DNA of 64,000 bases. It comes from Ignavibacteriota bacterium (GTDB lineage: Bacteria > Bacteroidota > Ignavibacteria > UBA10030 > BY39). This document shows, one piece after another, positions 17,003 to 26,078 of the stretch. Each line of letters begins with the position of its first letter. The first letter of the stretch is position 1. The stretch is from NCBI GenBank assembly GCA_003327435.1, contig QOQV01000001.1, forward strand, positions 186,001 to 250,000, written 5' to 3'. A program made the position numbers and the translations under genes. A model generated the notes under the pieces. The model made no database searches. It saw nothing but the letters and a program-made list of their open reading frames with translations, and had not been told where the DNA came from.

Positions 17003-18043
17003 TTAAAATCCTAAGCGAACGGTGAACCATTGATTTGCATTGAAGAATTTAGCAGGTCGGTAGGCATAGTCCACAGCCATTTCGATACCGCTTATATGAT
17101 ATTGTATACCTGCGCCAAAAGTGAAATCAAAAATACCCTCTAAAGTCCCCGGGATATCGGGTGAAACAAGGTATCCACCTCGTAAAAAGATAATATTATT
17201 ATAGGAATATTCTACACCGAATCTATACTGGTCGTTTGAATAGTTGTTATTAACGAAAGTAGTATTTAGCGATAATAAGTGTTCAGTTGCCAAAGCATAA
17301 TTATATGATAATCCCAATTCAAGGGTAGTTGGAAGATCAAATGCTGCTGTACGGATCACATATGGTTGAGGTGGAAATCCAATGGGTTGATTTGGATCAT
17401 TAACAAATCTCTCAAAATCCGGCCCATCGAATCTAATTTTGGTACCGAGGTTTTTAAGTGCAATACCAAAATTGAAACCTGTTTCACCTGCTTTGTATTG
17501 TAGCCCAAAATCAAAAGCAAATGCAGACGCTTCTACTCTTTGTATAGATTCATACACCAATTTAACATTTGTACCAAAGAATATTCTATCAGTCATTCTT
17601 CTGGCATAAGTTAAACCGATAGTCATATATGTTGGTGAGTATGTTACACCGGTACCTTCAGGTTTATCGATTGTTGTCACTTCGATATCACCGAATGAAA
17701 GCGTTTTTAAACTTGCAGCAATATAACCAAAGTCTCCTAAATTCCCAGAAACCGCAAAGTAATTTACACCGATATCTGCGATGTACTGCAAGTTAGAAAA
17801 CATTACTTCTGAAGTCAAAGTACTTCGAGCTAAACCTGCAGGATTCCAGAATAGAGCATCTAATCCATGCGCTTTTGCGAGCGTTGAACCATTCAATCCG
17901 ACACCGGCAGAACCGATTGGAATGAGTAACTCAGTTGCAGCGGCAGTTCCTCTTCTATTTGGTGAACCCGCATGTAAATCAAAATATAAACCGAGTATAA
18001 GTATTATGATTAATCCTATGTTTATAATTTTCCAGTTTTTCAT
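17003..18043 (-). CDS. PorV/PorQ-family outer-membrane beta-barrel (copy 2)
   Basis: A 346-residue protein with a signal peptide ending near DLHAG. The conserved opening GTAAATELLIPIGSAGVGL, the WNPAGLAR motif, and a C-terminal strand ending VRLGF place it in the same PorV-like family as the products of 15026-16051 and 24957-25988. The ATG follows GAAGGAGAAAG. It is the third gene of a receptor/cargo/PorV cassette, 29 bases after cargo 2. Its likely role is to escort the neighbouring sorting-domain protein at the outer membrane, which is an inference from gene order and from what PorV does in T9SS. Confidence 0.9.
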   Translation of the reverse strand: MKNWKIINIGLIIILILGLYFDLHAGSPNRRGTAAATELLIPIGSAGVGLNGSTLAKAHGLDALFWNPAGLARSTLTSEVMFSNLQYIADIGVNYFAVSGNLGDFGYIAASLKTLSFGDIEVTTIDKPEGTGVTYSPTYMTIGLTYARRMTDRIFFGTNVKLVYESIQRVEASAFAFDFGLQYKAGETGFNFGIALKNLGTKIRFDGPDFERFVNDPNQPIGFPPQPYVIRTAAFDLPTTLELGLSYNYALATEHLLSLNTTFVNNNYSNDQYRFGVEYSYNNIIFLRGGYLVSPDIPGTLEGIFDFTFGAGIQYHISGIEMAVDYAYRPAKFFNANQWFTVRLGF

Positions 18044-18072
18044 ATTCTTTCTCCTTCAATAAATTTTCATTA

Positions 18073-21000
18073 TTAGAATGTATCTAATCGTTCTTCTTGA
18101 ATGAAGATAGCGAATTTGACTACTTTCTCGCCTATACCTTCAGCTTCGATATGTGCTATATACATACCACTGGCAACAGGAATTCCTGCATGGTTTTTCA
18201 AATCCCACCTCGTTGAGCTATTGTCAATAATTCCGTTGTTATCATGTTCGATTGTCCTGATCATATCACCAGCAAGGTTGAAAATTCTGATTTTACATTT
18301 TGCTGGAAGATTAGTAAATGTTACATAACTATCAAATGGATCTTGTTGAAGCTGATGTGAGGCATAGTAGGGATTCGGTACTACTTTGATTTTATTCATT
18401 TCATTACGCATACGGGCAAGATCCAAGTTACCCAAGACTGGTGCTTTTACTTCGAATTCAAAGACTTTATCAGCAGATAAATAATAATTTGGTCTAATGT
18501 AGAATATATCACCATTACGGAATGTAGTATCCGGAGTTAGTCGTTTCATCCATACAACATACATTACTGGTAAATTTTCAAAATCGTTCAATAAATTAAA
18601 ATGGGGCCTATAACTATCTGTAGTTCCACCGGTGTACATTGCTTTTGGTGTATCTGAATAGGTGGTACCAAAAATTATTAACACTTCATCACCCGATTTT
18701 TGAGCATTCGGGGTTGTTGGTAAAGCTGGATTGGGATAATAGAAATGTGTTGGAGACCATCTTCCATCAACTTTTCCATAATTCACATAAATAGTGGTAT
18801 CTACAAGTGTTGAATCAGGTCGCATAACTTTCACTGACTTATAGAGTGTATCATTTCTTTCAACGATAGCAACATCAAGCTGGCGCTCAGTCCCATGAAT
18901 TGTATCAACTTCCCAAACTGTGAATGGAACAACATATCCACTATCTGGAATTCCAAGTCGGTATAATTCATAATCCTGATAAAGGAAACCACTACCAATA
19001 CTATCTTTAACAAACGGCCTAAATTCTGGATGTTTTACTCTCCTCAATACAGGTGGGAATGGGGCAAAACCTGAAATATATCGATATGCTTTTTGTGTAT
19101 TTGTTGCACTAAATCTTATTTCAACCCTTCTCAAACTATCAGGTCGCAATTTACTAGGTTTACCCTCAAAATTATCCAACCTTGGATAGGCTACTAAGCC
19201 ATATCGAGTTGATGTACCATAATCGTCCATTGTACTATTATATGCACCATTAAACCAACGGCGACCTTTATAAGACCATCCACGAGGGTTTTGTGTAGCT
19301 CGTCGTACTCCAACAGGATGCTTTATAACCTTTGGCATTACATTAGAAACAATTGGATAATCATCGTCACCAGAAAAGTTGGTACTGACATAAACCAAGC
19401 TATCAGTAGTTTGGTTTATCACTTTCCACAGTTTCCAAGCTGTAACATTCGTGTCGACCCCATCAAAAGTAATTTTATATTTAGCGTTTTCAGTACGCCA
19501 TGGATCAATAACTGAAATTTGAACAGCATCATCATAGTGATTTTTTGATACCCATCTATTATGTGCTACCAGGTCACCATAATTAGCGCCAGATGGAAAT
19601 TCCGAACCCTGAACCGGATTTTTAGGAACAATTGTTATTGGGATCTTGGGAGATTCAAGCACTAATAATCCGCTAATTGTTTTTAATTTAGCAGTATCAG
19701 TATCTTCGTATTGAGCCAGTGCTGTGGCGGTTAGCATGAAATAATAAGGTTTGCCTGGGACAAATGGTTTGAGAGTAATTCTATCTTCTGTTAACAAAAT
19801 ATTATTAACAATTCCTTCAGTTCCTCCTTCCCAGATTTTCATTCGGACTGGATCATCAACATTAGGTACTGAAACCCAGTCGTACACTTTATTTCTTCCA
19901 CCCTTAATATACCAATTCCCAATTTTTTCAATTTTTGCACCTGGTCGAAGTAAAGGGTCGTTGGTTTGGTATAAATCATATGCGTGGAATTTCCAGGTTG
20001 TTGAATCAAATTTAGGATCAAAATTTACAAAACTTTCGGCTCTTTTATCCCAGGTTAATAACAAATTTCCGTTTACAAAACTATATTCAAGCTTGGGCAT
20101 TGGTGGCGGAGGAGGCAAGCGGAAATTGTTATTGAACAGAGTTTGTGAGAGATCTGCATAATTTCGTAAAACCGTTATACTGTTCAACTCACTTGAACCT
20201 CTGGCTACAATTACACCTACAACAACCTGTTGCGTGTCCCCGGGCATCATTCTAAATGGTCCAGCAGGCATAGTAAATCTTATATCTGAAGGGGCAACAT
20301 AATCTTTATTTAAAAATCCAACACCAGCTACTGGATCACCGGCAAAAACAAAATTTACTGTGTCACCGGTGTGCGGATCTACCCAGGGTTTATCGGTCCG
20401 TGTCCTTCCTTTCATTATATTGTAGGCTTGTTCATATAGACTTGGATCATACCAATCCGGGTTAGTACAACCTCCTTGACCTGGATTACAATAAAAATTA
20501 AATCCTGATTGGTTTAAATTAATATAATTAGGGATTCTTAAGCCAGACCATTTTGCAGTATCTTCGATGTTACCAGTAAATATTCTTGGACCTTGGAAAT
20601 ATTTATAGCCAACAGCCGGTGGAGCAGAACCATAACCAGGTGGTCCATCATTATTATCTCCATTATAGCAGAAGCCCAAATTCCTCTTTTCATATACCAC
20701 ACCTCGAGAAGTAACAGTTGAATCAAATATTGTAGTATCGACACCGCAATAATCATCAAAAGCATCACCCAAATCAGGGTCAGACCAAACTACAAGATAG
20801 GTTGAATCCCAAATATTGCTACTTTTATTTATAATTTCAAATCTCATAAATATCATCTGACCAAAAGGACCTGATCTATTATAAGCCCAACTTAATTGGC
20901 GTACTTCTGCACCTAAAGGTAGACTTCTACCCCAAATCCAGCTATGATATGCAGGATCAGCATCATTGTAAACAGCAAACATCATCATATCTGGATAAAC

Positions 21001-21561
21001 AACTTGATCACCCCATACTAACGCAGGCTTATCAACATATGGATTGTATACACCATCCCCATCGATATCGTGAAAAGTTGCACCTTGATCTACAGGCCAT
21101 TCTAACCAATCGGGATTCATAGGAGAATCTTCATTGGGTCTGACTTTATAATATCGATATTTTGACTTTGTGAAATCATCTGGGGTTCCATCTGGAAGAA
21201 TTATTCCTGGTCTCAATTCAGAACCAAAGTGACCGACAGTTGCAACTCTAATCGTTTTCTTATTAGTATCAGTTGCTGCTGTATCACGTACTTTTGCACC
21301 TATCCACATTGATGATGAAAAAATAGCATAGACACCACCACCTTTGGGCCACTCAAATCCAGGACCTGTTGTACTATGATCACTAAAAAACTCACCGTCG
21401 TTACGATACCAGGCACTGATACTATTCACATCCATTAATTTTCTTTCAATGATTGTGGGTTTAAAACTTGGTAGAACATTTTTAAAATCACGGTCAACAG
21501 CAAATAAAGCTGATGAACAAATAAAACTTATTGCAACCAATAAAATGATAATTTTCTTCAT
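18073..21561 (-). CDS. Large secreted protein with T9SS type A sorting domain (cargo 2)
   Basis: At 1162 residues this is the longest of the three paralogous cargo proteins. A signal peptide spans residues 1-21. The N-terminal module has YRNDGEFFSD and MWIGAK, and a calcium-loop-like DIDGDGVYN lies at about residue 165. A PGDTQQVVVG segment precedes a proline-rich PPPPPMPK linker and a domain with AYDLYQTN. The last 90 or so residues carry NPYYASHQ, CKIRIFNLAGDMIRTI and PVASGMYIAHIE, the sorting-domain pattern, and end EERLDTF. It is 27 bases downstream of the TonB receptor gene and 29 bases upstream of PorV copy 2. No catalytic site is recognisable. The predicted location is the cell surface or outside the cell. 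Confidence 0.9.
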   Translation of the reverse strand: MKKIIILLVAISFICSSALFAVDRDFKNVLPSFKPTIIERKLMDVNSISAWYRNDGEFFSDHSTTGPGFEWPKGGGVYAIFSSSMWIGAKVRDTAATDTNKKTIRVATVGHFGSELRPGIILPDGTPDDFTKSKYRYYKVRPNEDSPMNPDWLEWPVDQGATFHDIDGDGVYNPYVDKPALVWGDQVVYPDMMMFAVYNDADPAYHSWIWGRSLPLGAEVRQLSWAYNRSGPFGQMIFMRFEIINKSSNIWDSTYLVVWSDPDLGDAFDDYCGVDTTIFDSTVTSRGVVYEKRNLGFCYNGDNNDGPPGYGSAPPAVGYKYFQGPRIFTGNIEDTAKWSGLRIPNYINLNQSGFNFYCNPGQGGCTNPDWYDPSLYEQAYNIMKGRTRTDKPWVDPHTGDTVNFVFAGDPVAGVGFLNKDYVAPSDIRFTMPAGPFRMMPGDTQQVVVGVIVARGSSELNSITVLRNYADLSQTLFNNNFRLPPPPPMPKLEYSFVNGNLLLTWDKRAESFVNFDPKFDSTTWKFHAYDLYQTNDPLLRPGAKIEKIGNWYIKGGRNKVYDWVSVPNVDDPVRMKIWEGGTEGIVNNILLTEDRITLKPFVPGKPYYFMLTATALAQYEDTDTAKLKTISGLLVLESPKIPITIVPKNPVQGSEFPSGANYGDLVAHNRWVSKNHYDDAVQISVIDPWRTENAKYKITFDGVDTNVTAWKLWKVINQTTDSLVYVSTNFSGDDDYPIVSNVMPKVIKHPVGVRRATQNPRGWSYKGRRWFNGAYNSTMDDYGTSTRYGLVAYPRLDNFEGKPSKLRPDSLRRVEIRFSATNTQKAYRYISGFAPFPPVLRRVKHPEFRPFVKDSIGSGFLYQDYELYRLGIPDSGYVVPFTVWEVDTIHGTERQLDVAIVERNDTLYKSVKVMRPDSTLVDTTIYVNYGKVDGRWSPTHFYYPNPALPTTPNAQKSGDEVLIIFGTTYSDTPKAMYTGGTTDSYRPHFNLLNDFENLPVMYVVWMKRLTPDTTFRNGDIFYIRPNYYLSADKVFEFEVKAPVLGNLDLARMRNEMNKIKVVPNPYYASHQLQQDPFDSYVTFTNLPAKCKIRIFNLAGDMIRTIEHDNNGIIDNSSTRWDLKNHAGIPVASGMYIAHIEAEGIGEKVVKFAIFIQEERLDTF

Positions 21562-21588
21562 ATTTTTATGCTCCTGATGAATTTGTTT

Positions 21589-24500
21589 TTAAAATTCTAA
21601 CATTAAACCAAACCTGATTTGGCGTGGTGGACCTACATAACCGGGTTGTGCTTCGAACATATTGTATAATCCAACAAAAACCGGTATTTCATCAGCACGT
21701 CCCTGCTGTACCAATCTGTTAAATGTTTCTTTTGCATCGTCAGAGGATAAGTATCCAGTCGCATCTGGTAATCCAGAACCAGACCATACATAAGCTGTAT
21801 TTTTACGATTCAGCAAATTCAAAATAAGTACATAAGCATTTAATCTTAGATTATAAGGGAGATCAAAAGTTTTATCCACTCTGAAGTCAAATCTGAAATT
21901 CCAACCACTATAGTTCTCGTTTATACCTGATTGAGGACGAATTCGAGAATCCGTCGGTGGTATATTTGGATCATTTAGTGTATAAGGTCTTCCACTATTA
22001 GCTCTGAATAATAAATTCATACCAAACTGATCCAACCATGGATTATCAATCTTACCGAATCTATAATCAAGATTAGCAGATATTGTATGTCTTTGATCAA
22101 AATCTAACGGATTTTCAAATTTAGGTGCTCGAGCATTTAACCAAACAATTACACCCAAGGTGCCTGGATCAGATCCTGTACCAGTCGCATATGATAGTGT
22201 ATAATTTACTGATGCTGCGAAATTATTCCATCTCCTCAAATCGAAAGTTACATCAAGTCCACGTATTGTCGAATAATCACCATTTTGATAAGTCGAAAAT
22301 GTGGTTTTGTTAAAATTAGAATTAATAAATCCTAATTGAATTAATCCAGTTACTTCTTTGTAATATGCTGACAAATTAATACTTGCTAAATCACCAATTT
22401 GTTGGCGAATTCCAACTTCATATTGTGTAGTCTTCTCTGGTTTAAGTCGAGGATTGTTAATTGTTATATATCCTGGTTGTTTATACCATTCTATTAACCT
22501 ATCCTGACTACTGTATAGCAAGGACAATCTTGGCATTTGTGCAAATGTACCATATTGAGCAAAAAATACTGTTCTATCAGAAACAGGGAAAGAAAATCCT
22601 AATCTTGGACTTAAAACTACATATGGTTTAGATTTTTCAAAACTATCATCATCAAGTGTATTGGGATTGCCCCAGCCATCACTTGGAACAGGTTTACCTG
22701 GATTCTTCAATATAAAGTTTTCCTTAGTTCCCCATAATTGAGTGTTCATACTATTCGATACATCATACAAATTTTTTAATACATTTGTATTGGCATCCCA
22801 ATAATCTAAGCGCAATCCAGCATTCAAAACAAAATCTTCGAGCTCCATTTTATCCTGCAAATACCAGGCAGCAAAAATTGGTTCTTTTGGACCTTCTGCT
22901 CTTTTAGCTTTATTGTACCCATCATAATTTACTTCCCTTCCAAAATAATCGTAACCATAGGTGTTAACGCCCCTCGAAGCATATTCTTTGTATACATAAG
23001 CTAATTGTGCGCTATCCAGTAAATCAGGATTGACTTTGATAATATTTTTTATTGAATCAGGCAATAGGGCTAAGCTGAGTGGACCGATTGCATAATTTCT
23101 TAGCTGATGTAATTTATATTCACCACCTGTTTTGATTTCGTGATTTCCAATTTGATGTGTTAAGTTTGCATTGAATTGCCAAAACGTTGTCTTATCATAA
23201 CCATAGTAGTTATATACTCTGCCCGGGAAAGCAAATTGTCCTAAATAACTGTCCATTGGAATTCTTTGACCCATTTGAGGTGGTTGTTGATAATTTCTGA
23301 ATAATGGATTTTTCGCGGTGTCTCCATAATCAAAAACACGATCTCTATGAACTGGGTCCATCAAATTGTTGTATGTATACAAATAACTTGCCTGTACTTC
23401 AAGGAAGGTTTTTGGTTGTGGTGTCCATGTACCTCTAAATGTAAATTGATGATTCTTTGAAACTCCAATTGGGTTATGAAAGGCATTCATTAATGCATAG
23501 CTTGCAACTCTACTTCTTGCTTCAGTCCATGACGAAATACCACTTATGTTAAGTCTGAAATCACCTAAATTAAAAGTAAGTTTTTCATTCCAGGCATAAC
23601 GTAATCTTGCACCATCAGGAAGCTGACCGGGCCGTGCCTTATTCCAGCTTGGTTGGTCTAGCAACAATTCTTTCACCCTCTCTTGATATGCAGGACTTCC
23701 TATTTCTTCTGGAGTAAATGTTGGACGTCTGGATATTAATTGAATATAATTTAATGAGACAAATTGAAATTTTGGCCAGATATTATTTGCAATATCCCGT
23801 AATCTTTCTGATACATAACTTGGGTTAGGATCACGATCGAATTGATACTCAAAAGAACCAAAGAATTGCAATAAATTTCTATTTGATGGTATCACAGGTC
23901 CACCCAATGAAAAATTCATTAACTCATGACCAGTACTACGCAATCCCTTAAAGCCATCACCTATTATATTGTCAGTTACATATTCCAAACTACCAAAGTA
24001 ATTTGGCTTACCGGATCTTGTAGAGACATTCACGATACCACTCATAACATTACCATACTCAGCACTATATCCACCAGTCATAACGATCATTTCTTGTATT
24101 GCACGCTGACTTACAAATGCTGTAGAACCTCCAGTAAGTGGATTGTTTGTCCAAACTCCATCTATGATATATCCTGTTTCCTCATCCCGTCCACCTCGGA
24201 CATTTAGGGCACCACCTCTTTCATCTTGAACAACACCAGCGCTTGTAGCTGCAATTTCACGGAAACCTCTAACTGGCATTAGTTGAATTTGTTCGTTTGT
24301 AACAACTCTAACCGTACCAGTTTGGTCTTTTGGAATAATTGGACGTTCAGCTGAAATTACAACTTCCTGTAATTCCACTGCCTCCTGACTCATTTCCACA
24401 TTTTGAGTTGTAGTAAATCCAACAAGAACCTTTAAATTTTTAACCATTACTTCTCTGTAACCAACATGTCGCACAATGAGATTGTATGTTCCAACTGGAA

Positions 24501-24708
24501 CATTTAATATTAGATAATTACCTTCTAAATCCGTTGTAGTACCAATCGTTGTGCCCTCCAACAATATGTTAGCACCAATTAATGGTTCTCGTGTTTCCTT
24601 ATCAATTACTCGTCCACTAATTTTACCAGTAGTTGATTGAGCCAAAACGATTGATACAGATATAACAAAAAGAATAAAAACAGCAAAAAACTTTTTAAAG
24701 ATGTTCAT
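21589..24708 (-). CDS. TonB-dependent receptor with CarboxypepD-like N-terminal domain (copy 1)
   Basis: A 1039-residue outer-membrane protein. After a signal peptide (residues 1-23) comes a carboxypeptidase-regulatory-like beta-sandwich at about residues 27-112 (GKISGRVIDKETREPLIGAN, GYREV). A plug domain (about 125-240) with LNVRGGRDEETGY and IIDGVWTNNPLTGG follows, then a long barrel ending FGLMLEF. AAAGGAGG lies five bases before the ATG. Such receptors import large ligands with TonB energy. No SusD-like gene is nearby, so it is not a standard SusCD pair; its immediate downstream partner is instead a T9SS cargo gene. The ligand is unknown. Confidence 0.94.
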   Translation of the reverse strand: MNIFKKFFAVFILFVISVSIVLAQSTTGKISGRVIDKETREPLIGANILLEGTTIGTTTDLEGNYLILNVPVGTYNLIVRHVGYREVMVKNLKVLVGFTTTQNVEMSQEAVELQEVVISAERPIIPKDQTGTVRVVTNEQIQLMPVRGFREIAATSAGVVQDERGGALNVRGGRDEETGYIIDGVWTNNPLTGGSTAFVSQRAIQEMIVMTGGYSAEYGNVMSGIVNVSTRSGKPNYFGSLEYVTDNIIGDGFKGLRSTGHELMNFSLGGPVIPSNRNLLQFFGSFEYQFDRDPNPSYVSERLRDIANNIWPKFQFVSLNYIQLISRRPTFTPEEIGSPAYQERVKELLLDQPSWNKARPGQLPDGARLRYAWNEKLTFNLGDFRLNISGISSWTEARSRVASYALMNAFHNPIGVSKNHQFTFRGTWTPQPKTFLEVQASYLYTYNNLMDPVHRDRVFDYGDTAKNPLFRNYQQPPQMGQRIPMDSYLGQFAFPGRVYNYYGYDKTTFWQFNANLTHQIGNHEIKTGGEYKLHQLRNYAIGPLSLALLPDSIKNIIKVNPDLLDSAQLAYVYKEYASRGVNTYGYDYFGREVNYDGYNKAKRAEGPKEPIFAAWYLQDKMELEDFVLNAGLRLDYWDANTNVLKNLYDVSNSMNTQLWGTKENFILKNPGKPVPSDGWGNPNTLDDDSFEKSKPYVVLSPRLGFSFPVSDRTVFFAQYGTFAQMPRLSLLYSSQDRLIEWYKQPGYITINNPRLKPEKTTQYEVGIRQQIGDLASINLSAYYKEVTGLIQLGFINSNFNKTTFSTYQNGDYSTIRGLDVTFDLRRWNNFAASVNYTLSYATGTGSDPGTLGVIVWLNARAPKFENPLDFDQRHTISANLDYRFGKIDNPWLDQFGMNLLFRANSGRPYTLNDPNIPPTDSRIRPQSGINENYSGWNFRFDFRVDKTFDLPYNLRLNAYVLILNLLNRKNTAYVWSGSGLPDATGYLSSDDAKETFNRLVQQGRADEIPVFVGLYNMFEAQPGYVGPPRQIRFGLMLEF

Positions 24709-24837
24709 AACTCCTCCTTTGCAAGGAAATATTAGACATATTATTAAATAAATTTATGCTTGTTAAATGATTTGATAATTACGATACTAATTCTTAGATA
24801 ACGGCTGACAAAAATAGAACATTATATATTTCAATTT

Positions 24838-24866
24838 AATATATGAAATTGAAAATAATAAAACAA
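24838..24866 (-). promoter_or_regulatory. Possible promoter of the first receptor/cargo/PorV cassette
   Basis: On the minus strand TTGTTT (24866-24861) and TATATT (24843-24838) are 17 bases apart. Initiation would be near 24831, leaving a leader of about 120 bases to the receptor ATG. The -35 box matches poorly and the region is very AT-rich, so this is tentative. Confidence 0.4.
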
Positions 24867-24892
24867 ATCAATTTGTTTTTAAGATAAAAAAA

Positions 24893-24929
24893 ACGGCACA
24901 ATTTAGCAAATATTGCTAAATTGTGCCGT
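24893..24929 (-). terminator. Strong intrinsic terminator after the second cassette
   Basis: A perfect 17-bp stem (ACGGCACAATTTAGCAA at 24893-24909, complement at 24913-24929) has a 3-base loop. On the minus strand it is followed by a run of seven T residues. It begins 27 bases after the PorV copy 3 stop at 24957 and cleanly separates the two cassettes. Confidence 0.95.
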
Positions 24930-24956
24930 AATAGTCCACATCACTAAACATTCAAC

Positions 24957-25988
24957 TTAGAACGAAAACTGAATTGTAAACCACTGATTGGCATCAAATA
25001 GGTCTGTTACACGGTAGGCATAATCGAAAGCTAACCGGAAGTCACCAAATGGAATGTTTAAGCCCAAACCAAATGTAGGACCAAAAATATAATCGGTTTT
25101 AAACTGCGACATCGCGTATCCACCCCTCAAATAGAGCATATTATCATAATCATATTCCAAACCAAACCTATATTCATCTGCATCGAAATTAGCATTCTGG
25201 AAATTAGCCATCACAGAAACCTTGTTTCTATCATTTATTACATAAGGATATGCTATGCCAATTTCCAATGTAGTTGGGAATTCGAAACCAGCAGATACTA
25301 TTCTTAAAGGTCTTTGACGACTACCTGGTTCAACATTTGGTAAATTCACAAATCTTTCCAGGTCTGGACCATCATATTTCATTCCACCACCGATATTTTT
25401 TAAGGTGACACCAAGATTGATACCAGTTTCTCCGGACCGATATTGAACACCAAAATCAAATGCTAAACCTGATGCAGTTGATCTCATTATCTTTTCAGAT
25501 ACCAATTTGACTGTTGCACCACCATATATACGGTCAGTAAATGCTCTTGAATATGTTAAACCAAAAGTGAGGTAAGTTGGTGTGAATGTACCGCCTGTAC
25601 CTTCGGGTTGAAATACAGTAGTTATTGGAATATCGCCAAAGCTGAGATTTCTTAACGATACTGCAAATGTTCCAACATCACCAAAGTTTGAGCTAACAGC
25701 AAAGTATTGGACACCGATATCAGCAATATAAGAAAGATGTGAGAACATTGCTTCTACCCCAGTTCTTCTTGCGACACCAGCAGGATTCCAATAAATTGCG
25801 TCTACTCCAGTCGCATATGCATTCATTGCACCGCTTAATGCTGTGCCTCTTGAACCGACTGGTATAAGAAGTTCAGTGGCACCAGCAGTTCCCATTCTAT
25901 TTTTTGATCCAGCGTACAATTGATCAACACCAGCAGCAAATATTAAGGCTGCTATTATTACTATTAAAACTGATTTTTTCGTCATCAT
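24957..25988 (-). CDS. PorV/PorQ-family outer-membrane beta-barrel (copy 3)
   Basis: A 343-residue protein with a signal peptide ending near QLYAG, then GTAGATELLIPVGSRGTALS and the WNPAGVAR motif. The closing strand ends IQFSF, an aromatic terminus suited to outer-membrane assembly. Among the three copies it looks closest to the product of 17003-18043, sharing long stretches such as the DGPDLERFV-like segment. Two tandem ATGs (25988 and 25985) follow GGAGAG. It is the last gene of the cassette and ends in a very strong terminator. A hairpin lies between it and its cargo gene, which may lower its expression relative to the cargo. Confidence 0.9.
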   Translation of the reverse strand: MMTKKSVLIVIIAALIFAAGVDQLYAGSKNRMGTAGATELLIPVGSRGTALSGAMNAYATGVDAIYWNPAGVARRTGVEAMFSHLSYIADIGVQYFAVSSNFGDVGTFAVSLRNLSFGDIPITTVFQPEGTGGTFTPTYLTFGLTYSRAFTDRIYGGATVKLVSEKIMRSTASGLAFDFGVQYRSGETGINLGVTLKNIGGGMKYDGPDLERFVNLPNVEPGSRQRPLRIVSAGFEFPTTLEIGIAYPYVINDRNKVSVMANFQNANFDADEYRFGLEYDYDNMLYLRGGYAMSQFKTDYIFGPTFGLGLNIPFGDFRLAFDYAYRVTDLFDANQWFTIQFSF

Positions 25989-26042
25989 ATTTGTCTCTCC
26001 TAAATTTATTTTAGAGAATTTTTTAAACTTTATTAATTCATA

Positions 26043-26068
26043 GGTTCGGCCTTTTTAAAGACCGAACC
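26043..26068 (-). terminator. Weak terminator or attenuator between cargo 3 and PorV copy 3
   Basis: GGTTCGG at 26043-26049 pairs with 26062-26068, and an inner CTTT/AAAG extends the stem past one mismatch. It lies 11 bases after the cargo 3 stop. The minus-strand tail TATGAATTAATAAAG lacks a U-tract, so it may be an attenuator or an mRNA-stabilising hairpin rather than a full stop. Confidence 0.5.
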
Positions 26069-26078
26069 ATATTTTATA

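Noticed and set aside
16968-17030. A longer NHL protein starting inside the PorV copy 2 gene
   Set aside because: The added residues overlap conserved PorV codons, lack signal-peptide character, and include the first arm of the terminator.
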